Assembly (NCBI GenBank): GCA_008330645.1
Contig: VLTN01000019.1
Span: 248,001 to 312,000 of the forward strand
DNA: 64,000 bases
Source of the DNA: Cafeteria roenbergensis
Lineage: Eukaryota; Sar; Bigyra; Bicosoecida; Cafeteriaceae
Direction: 5' to 3'
Both the position numbers and the translations under genes were made by a program. The notes beneath the pieces are model-generated. The model searched no databases and was not told where the DNA came from. It saw only the letters and a list, made by a program, of their open reading frames with translations. Below, in pieces: positions 11,319-20,513 of the stretch (its first letter is position 1; each line of letters starts with the position of its first letter).

Positions 11319-14300
11319 TCAGATACAAAAGCTGGCCAGCGCAGCCCTCACTTCTTCACGATGATGCTCGCCGCCTGCCCGATGCAGCAGCATGAAGGCG
11401 TGCGCGCTGTTTCGCGCGCCACAGGCCCGCTCAAGCGCACAAGTTCCATTCTGAGGACAGCCCCAGACGACCGCAACACCCACTGAGGAATACTGCGCGA
11501 TTGCGCCAGGCAGCCTTCTCGACAAACGAAATCGAGCCGCGGGATCGCGGGGCGTACCCTTGCAAAGTTTGCCCGACTCTCACGTTGTTGCGCGCGTGCA
11601 AGTCTGCACCATGGAAAAGGAGGGCCTCCAAGCACTCTGGCCTGGGATGGCTCGCCGCCTCCAGCAATGGCGTGTTCCCATGCTGCGCAGAACCGGGCTC
11701 CAGCGCGTGCCAGCGTGCGTCTCAACTTGCTTCTGAACTCGGGCACCCAGCGGCATCAGGGCGCCTTCCTTGGCCATGGCCGCTCATGCAATAGACGCCG
11801 CCGAGCTCTCATAAGTCTACACTGTGCCGGGTGGCGCCCCTTGGTGAGCTTGCTCGCATGCCGGCTTACCGCATCGCGCGCATCAGGATCGACATCCTTG
11901 AGCAGCAAGAGCCGCAGAATCGAGTCGTGTCCGCCAAGGGCTGCCAAGTGCAAGGGCGATTGCTGCACCTGCGCCCTCAGACACAATCATTCATTGACCC
12001 AAGGTGCATGCCTTGGGCGGGGGGCCAGCCCAGCAAGCAAACCCGCTGCACTGATCCTGTCCGTGGCAGCACTCACGGAGTGCCACGGCCCTTTCCCAAG
12101 CTTACGTGACTCCTTGTGTTCACGGCTGCCCCGCGTGCAAGCAGCATGACAGCTGCCGCCCTCCGGCCAATGCGCGACACCATTGCCAAGGCGGTGTGTC
12201 CGTCCTGTGGTTTCACGCGCCAAATCACGAGCTATGGACGAGGCTCCCCTTGACATTTCCCTGGACGAGGCGGTCGCGAAACTGCCACTAGCGCAGAACT
12301 CGGCGGCGCGGCAGGCTGGGAGGTGGCTTGCGAGGTTTCAGTGCCCCTGTGGGTGCAGACTCCGAGCAAGGCACTGCCACTCCTAGCCTGCTGGCGCCGG
12401 ACACCTAACAGGTGCCCATTTGGCCACTGCTGGATGCGTGATCACCATTCCCTACGATCACACGCACCAGGGCGAATCGGAGGCGTTGCCGGACAGTTCG
12501 GTAACCGGTTGGGTTCATATTTGTCCGCAGACGTAGATTCTACCCCGACAAAACAGACGAGCCATCTGGCATCGTTCACGACACTCTCTTGGGCTACGCG
12601 GCTCCCCCACAGCGTGCTGGGGGCTGCCCTCGGCGTAACTCAGAGGGTCCCGAGCTCTGGGTCTACCCGCCTGCGTCGGCGGCCAAGACAAGCAGCCCGC
12701 CGGCAAGGCGCGCGCAGCGTGCGCTTCGCTTTGCCCGCCGTGCCGTGCGAACGCTCGCACAGCACTCCAGGGCCCGTTGCGGTCGGCTTTGAGGTTGTGT
12801 GAGAGCAAAGCCGCATTCGTGACCCGCCCGCCCATCCCGCGGCAGGCTGGGAGGTGGCTTGCGAGGTTTCAGTGCCCCTGTGGGTGCAGACTCCGAGCAA
12901 GGCACTGCCACTCCTAGCCTGCTGGCGCCGGACACCTAATAGGTGCCCCTTTGGCCACTGCCTGATGCGTGATCACCATTCCCTACGATCACACGCACCA
13001 GGGCGAATCGGAGGCGTTGCCGGACACCGAGCCGGAAAACCCGCGACGGCAAACTTGTTCTAGCGGGATGCTTCTTCTTCCTGTGCGGCGCCCAGCTGCA
13101 GCTGCACATGCAAAACCCACCCGGTTCCGTGCGTCAATGTCGGCACCACGACGAAGGAGTGCCTTGACAGTGCCCAATTGACTGCTGGTCGCCGCCAGGA
13201 TTAGAGCAGTGTTTCCGAGCTGCGGTCCAGCGAACGCGCGCGTCCCTCCGAAGGGACAACGCAGCCACACGTGGCATGCCGTCGGCCCCAGTGGCTGGCT
13301 GTAGCACGGCCATAAACAACCCGATTTTGTCGGAGAGCGGCAGCCGAGCTGCTTGTCATTCCTACCCCCCCCCCCGTGACTTGCCCGCCTGCCTGACTCA
13401 CGGGGTCCCGTGTCTCCAATTTGGCACCCTGATTAAGCAACAAGTGCAGGACATGGGTAGCACCTGCCTCTGCGGCCAGAAGCAGCGCTGTTCGACCATC
13501 CTGCAAACGCGGAATGGTGAGCGCTGCTGCCTTCTGAGTTGCCGCGCTCCCCGCGCAGCCCTGGCGACGGCGACAGCCGGGGCATGCCAATTTGGCTACG
13601 AATGTGGCCAAGAGCCGAGACGCTTCCCTCTGCCAGTGCAAGCTGTTTCGCGCATTGCTCACACGGTCCACAGACTCCAAGCTGGCCCCGTAGTCCAAGA
13701 GGAAGTCAACGGTGGAGACGAATCCGGCTCGTGCGGCCAGGTGCAGTGCTGAGAGCTCACTCTGCGGGAGTCGCGCGCGCATCCGCCCGCGGGCTCATCA
13801 CTGCCAACGCCTTTCAATGCCCGCGATGTGTAGACCCGCTCGGGCCGCTCCCTCCCCTCACTCACCCAGGCCCCGCGCAAGAGCTGATGGTAGCTGCAAT
13901 CGCTGCCGCTGTTCCCCGCAGCTCACGGCGACTCCAGCCCGCCACCAGCCGCAGTCTCGGAGTGCAACTGATCGTGCACTGCACCCCGTGCGGCCGCCGC
14001 CACTTCTCACATGCTCGCGCGCATCGATGTCGGCGCCCCGGTCCAGCAGCAGCTCGACAGTGCCTGTGTGGCCTTGCCATGCTGCCAGCAGCAGCGCCGT
14101 GTACCCGTCCTGAGCGGGGCGAAAGCCAGCATCTCACCAGCTCAGCCCATGGATGCCGGGGGAATCCGCGGAGACTCCAGCCCGCCACCAGCCGCAGTCT
14201 CGGAGTGCAACAGGGCGTGCACTGCACCCCACGCGGCCGCAGCAGCTTCTCACATGCTCGCGCGCGTCGATGTCGGCGCCCCGGTCTAGTAGCAGTGCGG

Positions 14301-16159
14301 CTGTGGCTGAGTCGCCATGATGCGCGGCCAGCAGCAGCGGCGTGTACCCGTCCTGAGCGGGGCGAGAGCGCCAGCATCTCATCAGCTCAGCCCATGAATG
14401 CCAGGAGAATCCGCGGAGACTCCAGCCAGCCACCAGCCGCAGTCTCGGAGTGCAACTGATCGTGCGCTGCACCCCACGCGGCCGCCGCCACTTCTCACAT
14501 GCTCGCGCGCCTCGATGTCGGCGCCCCGGTCCAGCAGCAGCTCAACAGTCGACGGTCTCTCTTGATCGACGGCCAGCAGCAGCGCCGTGTACCCGTGCTG
14601 GGAGACAACCGCAGGAAACGGGGCCGGCCAGCCGACGCGGTCGATGGGCCCATGCACGGCCTCCGGGCTTGCATCGTCGCAGGACACCCCGCACGCTCGT
14701 CTCGACACACATCGTGAGGGTTCCCGCATGCAATCATCCACCAGGAGCGGACTTCACAGGCCGCCGCCGGTGCATTGGCAACTGGCTGTAACACTGGCAG
14801 GCCGTCGCTGCATTGCCACGGCGCCGCTCACGTGCTGCCGAGCCTCCGGGTCGGCGCCGCGGTCTAGCAGCAGCTCCACCATCGCGTTGCTCCCTTGCTG
14901 TGCAGAATCGAGCAGTGCTGTGTATCCGTCCTGAGGAGAGGGGGCGGGGTTCGGCAGCGGAGCGCTCGCCTTCGTGGCGAGATTCCGAGCGCGTGGCGCG
15001 GCTCCCCCACTGCTGTCGCCGGGCCACGGCCTCCCGCGGCGGCGAGGTGGGCGAGGCGGTGCACAAGAGTAGGCTGCGGGGCCACCGGGCACGCGATTGT
15101 TGGCGAAGCGGTCGGCCTGCCACACTCACCTTCGCGCGCGCCTCGATGTTGGCGCCCCGGTCCAGCAGCAGCTCAACAGTCGACGGTCTCTCTTGATCGA
15201 CGGCCAGCAGCAGCGCCGTGTACCCGTGCTGGGAGACAACCGCAGGAAACGGGGCCGGCCAGCCGACGCGGTCGATGGGCCCATGCACGGCCTCCGGGCT
15301 TGCATCGTCGCAGGACACCCCGCACGCTCGTCTCGACACACATCGTGAGGGTTCCCGCATGCAATCATCCACCAGGAGCGGACTTCACAGGCCGCCGCCG
15401 GTGCATTGGCAACTGGCAGGCCGTCGCTGCATTGCCACGGCGCCGCTCACGTGCTGCCGAGCCTCCGGGTCGGCGCCGCGGTCTAGCAGCAGCTCCACCA
15501 TCGCGTTGCTCCCTTGCTGTGCAGAATCGAGCAGTGCTGTGTATCCGTCCTGAGGAGAGGGGGCGGGGTTCGGCAGCGAAGCGCTCGCCTTCGTGGCGAG
15601 ATTCCGAGCGCGTGGCGCGGCTCCCCCACTGCTGTCGCCGGGCCACGGCCTCCCGCGGCGGCGAGGTGGGCGAGGCGGTGCACAAGAGTAGGCTGCAGGG
15701 CCACCGGGCACGCGATTGTTGGCGAAGCGGTCGGCCTGCCACACTCACCTTCGCGCGCGCCTCGATGTTGGCGCCCCGGTCCAGCAGCAAGCGTACAACG
15801 GTTGTATGACCACGCGCAGCAGCTCGGGCCAGCGGAGTCCGGCCTTGCTGCGAGTGTTCTTCGACATTGGAATGTCGGCCACCCAGGAATTTTTTTTGCC
15901 ACATGGAGCGGTCGCATTCCGTGCAGCCCTCGGACGGACGGGCAGATTGCACGGGCTTACCGAGTCGACGGCGTTCACGTCTGCCCCGCCACCCAATAGA
16001 ATGTCTGGTGCACTGGCGTCTCCTGCTAGCGCGGCGCGCAGCAGCGCGCGGTCGGCTTCCTGCACACGTGTGGAAATCGCGCGGTCCCCCGGTTGGGTCA
16101 ACAATTGCTCGTAGCGCGACCAGCGCCCCGTCGTCTATGTCTCTCTCATTCGTGCGCAT
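11319..16159 (-). CDS. Ankyrin-repeat protein, one repeat per exon
   Basis: Fourteen internal exons are each exactly 99 bp and in phase 0, and each encodes one complete 33-residue ankyrin repeat: 15961-16059, 15749-15847, 15451-15549, 15130-15228, 14832-14930, 14499-14597, 14254-14352, 14011-14109, 13663-13761, 13402-13500, 13121-13219, 12106-12204, 11870-11968 and 11584-11682. A last exon (11319-11450, 43 codons plus stop) adds a partial repeat and tail. Typical exon cores read DGYTALLLAA, then VELLLDRGADI, then DAREH, followed directly by a GTGAG/GTAAG donor. Introns are about 110-320 bp except one of 916 bp (12205-13120). The first exon is unresolved; the likely start is ATG at 16159, followed by about 10-20 codons. 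Ankyrin stacks bind other proteins; no second domain is visible, so the role is unknown. Several exons are near-copies, so exon number may vary between strains. Confidence 0.85.
12307..12495. repeat. 189-bp direct repeat, copy 1
   Basis: Matches 12838-13026 over its full length with about four differences; the copies start 531 bp apart. It lies within the unusually long 916-bp intron of the ankyrin gene. It includes the palindrome-like stretch GCGTGATCACC near 12436. No protein similarity recognised. Confidence 0.9.
12838..13026. repeat. 189-bp direct repeat, copy 2
   Basis: Second copy of the repeat at 12307-12495, same orientation, same intron. The 342 bp between the copies is not repeated elsewhere in the window as far as I can see and shows no clear coding motif. 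No retroelement signal such as a primer-binding site or a coding core is visible. Confidence 0.9.
13933..14600. repeat. Three tandem exon-intron units of about 244 bp
   Basis: The blocks around exons 14011-14109, 14254-14352 and 14499-14597 are near-copies, each made of one 99-bp ankyrin exon plus the adjoining intron sequence (spacings 243 and 245 bp). The shared intron block starts near 13933, 14174 and 14420 with a sequence like CCACCAGCCGCAGTCTCGG. This is exon duplication by unequal exchange inside the ankyrin gene. Confidence 0.85.
14520..15150. repeat. Tandem two-exon duplication, copy A (631 bp)
   Basis: Nearly identical to 15151-15769. The unit carries most of one ankyrin exon, its intron, a complete second ankyrin exon (14832-14930) and the next intron. 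Copy A has 12 bp (around 14785-14796) that copy B lacks; other differences are rare, so the duplication is recent. Confidence 0.9.
15151..15769. repeat. Tandem two-exon duplication, copy B (619 bp)
   Basis: Second copy of the unit at 14520-15150, in direct orientation and immediately adjacent. The junctions fall inside exons, at the conserved GGCGCCCCGG that encodes the RGA of the repeat, so the frame is preserved across each junction and hybrid repeats arise. Confidence 0.9.
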
Positions 16160-16512
16160 TCGTCGGATCGTCGAAGCGAGAGGCTGGTGCGCGGATCTCC
16201 ACCCCGCCAAGCATGTGCCCCCGCTCACGGCCTTGGTTGCTGTGTCGAGGCTTTCACAGTGGAAAACCACCCTCGCCACAACTTCGACGCTTCCGTACCA
16301 AAGGAGAGCCTGAATGCGGCGACCCCATGGCGCTTCTGGGGCGTGTCCGTCCATTGCGGCGTCGGGTGGAGCGCCTTCGCGCTTCCAGGCACACATGTGG
16401 TCGGACCGCGGCGCGGTGCGTCTGCAGCTCTGCCCCGCGTGCGGTCGCGAGCAGCCGTGGGCACTCCCTCGGACCCCTGTGCAGGCGGGGCGTCGTGTTG
16501 CGTGGATCGCAA
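16160..16512. promoter_or_regulatory. Divergent intergenic region, ankyrin gene and FAM210-like gene
   Basis: About 350 bp between the probable starts of the two divergent genes. It probably carries both promoters and possibly an untranslated or short first exon of either gene. No recognisable element seen. Confidence 0.3.
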
Positions 16513-17332
16513 ATGCTGGCGGCACGCAGCCTGTCGCGCCTCAGTCGCGTGGCCGAACCCCGGGCGCACCAGCTCGCTCGTCTCGCGCTTGTGGGGCAGT
16601 GCTCAGCGATGCACCGCTCGGCAGCCGCGCAGGACGGCCGCCTGGCGCCTTCCGAGCCGCCGCCACAAGGACCACTGGACCGCATTGCCGACCAGCTAAA
16701 CAAGGCCATCGACGAGGTGCCGCTCGCCACTCTGGCCTGCTTCGTGGCGTTCGACATCGGCACGGTTTTGGTTGCCAACTCTGGCCTGTACTTGGTGGGC
16801 GCGACTCCTTCAGCGGAGTTTGCCGTCGCCTACGCGCTGTCGAGGGTGATTAAGCGATTCAGACTGCCCATTGAGCTCATGATGGCCGCCCCGCTGGCCA
16901 GGGCGGTGCCGGCCCTGCCTCGAGTCCGCGTCATCAAGCTGATGATGCCCGGGTACGAGCGCCCCGCGACCATGCCCAAGGTCACTCTCGACAGGGACGC
17001 GCTCCGCAACCCCGGCAAGACTCTCAAGGCCATGGGTGCGCTTGCGTTGGCCGTGGTGGACAAGTACGGGCTGGCGTACAACTTCGCTAGCCGCTTCGTG
17101 GGATTGGGAATCGTCAGCGGCCTCTACGCGATGCTGGCGGCGGGGGTCGACGTCCAGGGCTGGCTGGAAGGGATTGGGTTTGGCGACGTGGGGAACCGCT
17201 GCTGGCACGTTTGGGCTGGCAGTGGCGCTGACGTCGGCCGTCTACCCGGCAACGGTGGCGGCCACAGCCTACGCGGCGCACCCGCTGGCCCGGGCGGTGC
17301 CGTTGCTGCGACGCAAGCTCGGCGGGCCCTGA
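16513..17332 (+). CDS. FAM210/DUF1279-like mitochondrial membrane protein, apparent frame break
   Basis: Begins with ATG at 16513 and an Arg/Ala/Leu-rich, acid-poor N-terminus that fits a mitochondrial presequence. It continues with a segment reading LATLACFVAFDIGTVLVA, a middle region with repeated hydrophobic stretches, and the DUF1279-like block VDKYGLAYNFASRFVGLGIV followed by a hydrophobic helix and GVDVQGWLEGIG. At about 17171-17181 (GGATTGGGTTT) the conserved continuation LATWGTAAGTFGLAVAL, then AVYPATVAATAYAAHPLARAV, lies in the next frame and ends at 17332. If the first frame were kept it would run to 17415 through an unconserved Arg/Gly/Ser-rich tail. No GT-AG intron can bridge the gap, so a one-base insertion in the genome or in the assembly is the simplest reading. 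Family assignment is from motif memory. Confidence 0.65.
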
Positions 17333-17554
17333 ATTCTCCTCGCCGCCGTCGCGGTGTGCCCTCGGGAAGCAGTGTGGCTGCGCATCGTGCGAGGCAACGT
17401 TCGCGCTGCCGTTGATCGAGCCTCGCGTGCGCAGCACCCACTACTAGGCGCGCCCGCGCACACACACGAGGCTAGACAGCCCACCCCACGAGCACAGACG
17501 GCGTGGCCGAGCCTCAGCCACGCAGGGACCGATCCGGATTTGCATGCATGCGCT
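17333..17554. other. Convergent 3' intergenic region
   Basis: Spacer between the FAM210-like gene (+) and RAD51C (-). A GGCGTGGCCGAG stretch near 17500 resembles a tRNA A box but no tRNA fold follows it. Confidence 0.4.
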
Positions 17555-18080
17555 TCAGGCGGAGCCTTCCGCGGGCGGGCGCCTCACGCCCTCCGAGGTG
17601 ACGGCGAATGCTGCCGCTCCCAGGGGCCGCGAGGGCGACTTTGCAAGCCGCGCCACCCTGACTTTTCCGAACCAGTAGAGGAACAGCCGGTTCGTGCAAG
17701 CGTGCGCCCAGGAGTCCCCGAGCGCGGGCGCCAGCTGGGAGCCGGCGCCGAGCGAGTCGCAGCTTCCGGCCATGGCGGCGGCAGCCGCTGCTGACGCAGC
17801 CGCGGACCCGTCGCCGAGCAAACCAGCCGCTTCAGCAGCCTCGCTTGCAGCCCCTGCCCCGATGCCACCGCCACTGCCTGAGCCCCAGGCGTCCCCTCGG
17901 CCTCCCAGCTTCGTGGTCACGTGGTTGACAACCACCACCGCGATGCCGCGCGTGGCGGCCAGGGAGTGCAGCGCCTGCGCCTGGGCCGCGAGCTGCCGTG
18001 ACCGCTGCCCCGCGTCTGCCGACGAGGCGTCGCCCCTGTAGTGAAACGCAATACTGTCCACGATCACGAGCCGCACTGGA

Positions 18081-18113
<33 letters not shown>

Positions 18114-19090
18114 CCGGCAGCCGCGCCGCTCCCTGCCGGGGCCGAGGCCGCTGCGTCGCCCCCACCCGGACCAGCCTCTACAGCCTTGACCACGCCCTGG
18201 ACCCCCAGGATGGTGGCCATCTGCTCCGCCAGGGACGTGCAACGCACCACGTGAATGCGGGCCATTTGAAACTCCGTGGTGAATGCCGCCGCGGCGGCGG
18301 CGGCGGTTGCTGACGACTGGCGCGCAGCCATGCCCCGGACATGCGCCGATAGGGCATTCGCCATTTGGGCGCACCGGTCTGGCGTGAAGCTCCCCTCCGT
18401 GTCGATGTACAGCGTCTGCCCGTCGACCCCGCCGAACGCCTTGGGCAAGCTTGCGTCCACGGCGAGCTGAGTGCACAGCTGCGTCTTTCCGACACCAGGC
18501 ACCCCCACGACCTCGGTCACCTCTCCTGTTGGCATGCCCCCGCCAAGAAGCGTGTCGATGCCTCGGCAAAACGTGACAATGCACGGCTGCTTCTTGGAAA
18601 CCTGCGCTCGAGCAACGGGTCGCTCGGCAGGCGGAAGCACGGGCCTGAGACGCATCCCAGCCAAAGCAAACAAGCCACACGCCTGCTGGCTGAGGGCTCA
18701 CCTCCAGAAGCGACAGTGCAGATACCTGCAGCCGTGGGTCGAGGCGCGAGGCTGCTTGGTCGCCGGCCATGCGGGCCCGCTTTGGCCTCTCGTCTGGGTG
18801 CTGCTCGCGCTCTCGTGGGCAGCACGAGGCCACCTCTGCTAGTATGTCGGCCGCCCGCGCCACGTCGACGCGGAGCTCCTTCGCCAGGCCGGAGGGGGGC
18901 ATTGCTGCGGCGGCCGCCAGACAGGAGGGGCTTTGCGACGCCCGATCGAACGGCTCCCACTGTGCCTCGACGACGAAAAGCGCACTCCCATCGCGCACGA
19001 AGCAAGCTCACCAAACACATCGTGGGCGGTCCGAAAGCCAGCAGCCACCAGCAGCGCTGCGGGCAGGCGGGGCGATTGCGAGGCGCACAT
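17555..19090 (-). CDS. RAD51C: DNA repair recombinase paralogue RAD51C
   Basis: RecA-family ATPase that helps load RAD51 and process Holliday junctions in homologous recombination. Three exons, 19012-19090, 18702-18904 and 17555-18601 (phases 1 and 0, GTGAGC donors), give 442 residues. The rebuilt N-terminus aligns with human RAD51C: LLVAAGFRTAHDVF, then AMPPSGLAKELRVD, a region ending SALSLLE, then IVTFCRGIDTLLGGG. Walker A is GVPGVGKT (127-134), followed by QLCTQLAVD and YIDTEGSF; Walker B is VRLVIVDS. The C-terminal half has VVVVNHVTTK and LAPALGDSWAHACTNRL. A poly-Ala stretch coded by a GCC/GCG run at 18081-18113 enlarges the segment between the Walker motifs, a family-atypical low-complexity insertion. 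ATG at 19090 is the best start; the upstream IRE1-like gene is divergent. Confidence 0.9.
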
Positions 19091-19502
19091 TTCAAGTGGG
19101 CATTCGCGCGATTGCACCTGTGGAGAGCAGCGGCGCCCCGTGCAAGCGCCCGTCGAAGCTCACTCCGTGTTGGGCCAGATATTGGCGCGAGGGCTATGGC
19201 CCCATCGGCCATTCTGCGCCGGGGTGGCCGGCCAAGGCTGCAAACCGGCCGGCAGAGGCCCGCTCGCCAGCGTTTGCGGCCGAGGGCGAGGGAGTCCTCG
19301 TGTGTGCCCCGCGGCGGAGCGGCAGGGGTGCGAAAACTCGCTGCCACGGCAATTGCTGCGAGCGAGGCTCCCTGGCCGGGCTTGCAGCAGCCGTTGTGGG
19401 CCAGCCAGGCGCGCCCGCATCGTTCTCGAGCGCCCAGAGTTGCAATCAAACTCTGCCCGCGACCTCAGAGGGACTGGGCTGCGATTCACTTGTCGGGGCG
19501 GG
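19091..19502. promoter_or_regulatory. Divergent intergenic region, RAD51C and IRE1-like gene
   Basis: About 410 bp between the two proposed start codons. It is too short for an IRE1 luminal domain, and no signal peptide or transmembrane segment is visible in any frame. Presumably it holds both promoters. Confidence 0.35.
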
Positions 19503-20475
19503 ATGGCGACGCTGCCTACGCTCTCCTTTCCCTGGAATGGGGAGATCCGGCCCGAGCATGCGTTTGGAGCCGGCAGTGAGACCGGCACTGCGGCGTCGTG
19601 GCGGCTGGCTATTGCCGGGGTGGACGGGGCGGGGCGCTGCCCTGCGAAGCCGGTTGCTTGCAGCTGCTCGACCAGCCCTGCGATTGCCGCCCACGTTCTG
19701 CGCCTTTGTCGCGACCTCGCGCCCCCGTTTCCGCGCAGAGCGGACTGTGACGCCAGCTACATTTTGCCTGCGCGATGCCGTCGTCAAGCGGGCTTCGGCG
19801 GACGGGGTCGACGGCCAGACTCTTGACATTAACCTGCGGCTGAGCGCCTACTTGCACAACCGCAACACACGGCTTGGCGGCGAGGAGCACGTGCTGGAGA
19901 CGTTCACTTGCCAGCACAGTGACAGCCCCGACCCCGCTCTCTTCTCCCCGGCGTCGGGGCTGCAGGCGCCGAAATGGTTTTTCATCGCGCTCGAGCGCTG
20001 CGACGGGAACTTGCGCGACCTCATGCGCGGCTGCCAGGCAGTGCTGCTGGACATGGGTGCGGCGCCCGTCTTTGGCGAGGGTCTCCCCAGCGCAGGCGGG
20101 GACGCTGCGGCGGCTTCGGCTGCTCTGTGGCGGCAGCGCTTGCCGTGGCTGCGGAGCGTGACCACGCCCGCTCAGGTGCGCGACCTCCTGCTGAGCGTCT
20201 GCCGGCAGCTCTGCGTCGCGGTGCGCCTTCTACATTCGGCCGAGGGGGGCGGCTTCGGCAGCGTTCTTCACAACAGCCTCAAGCCGAGCAACATTCTTGT
20301 TCGCGCCGACGTCGTCAAGGTGGCAGAGCTGCGGTGCGCGTCAGCAAGGCCGCTTCGGAGGGCAGGCGCCATCCTGGCGGACGGGCCGCCGGCTGGGGGG
20401 TGGAGCGCTCTCGAGCGAGCGGCGCTCCGTCACGCTGCCGCCTCCTCCCCCGTCTCGCCCGCAGCCGAGCCCGAA

Positions 20476-20513
<38 letters not shown>

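Noticed and set aside
12496-12837. Possible degenerate ankyrin exon in the large intron
   Set aside because: One frame vaguely resembles a repeat, but there is no 99-bp interval bounded by a usable acceptor and donor.
12307-13026. Tiny LTR-type element formed by the 189-bp direct repeats
   Set aside because: No primer-binding site, polypurine tract, target-site duplication or coding remnant is visible; a local duplication explains it as well.
13933-15769. CRISPR-like array from regularly spaced repeats
   Set aside because: Repeats are 99-bp coding exons with intron spacers in a eukaryotic gene, not short palindromic repeats with unique spacers.
16513-17415. Accepting the uninterrupted frame to 17415 as the FAM210-like C-terminus
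   Set aside because: After about 17180 that frame becomes Arg/Gly/Ser-rich and unconserved, whereas the next frame carries the expected WGTAAGTF-type block and a hydrophobic helix.
17495-17530. tRNA-like A box (GGCGTGGCCGAG)
   Set aside because: No D-loop GG, anticodon stem or B box follows.
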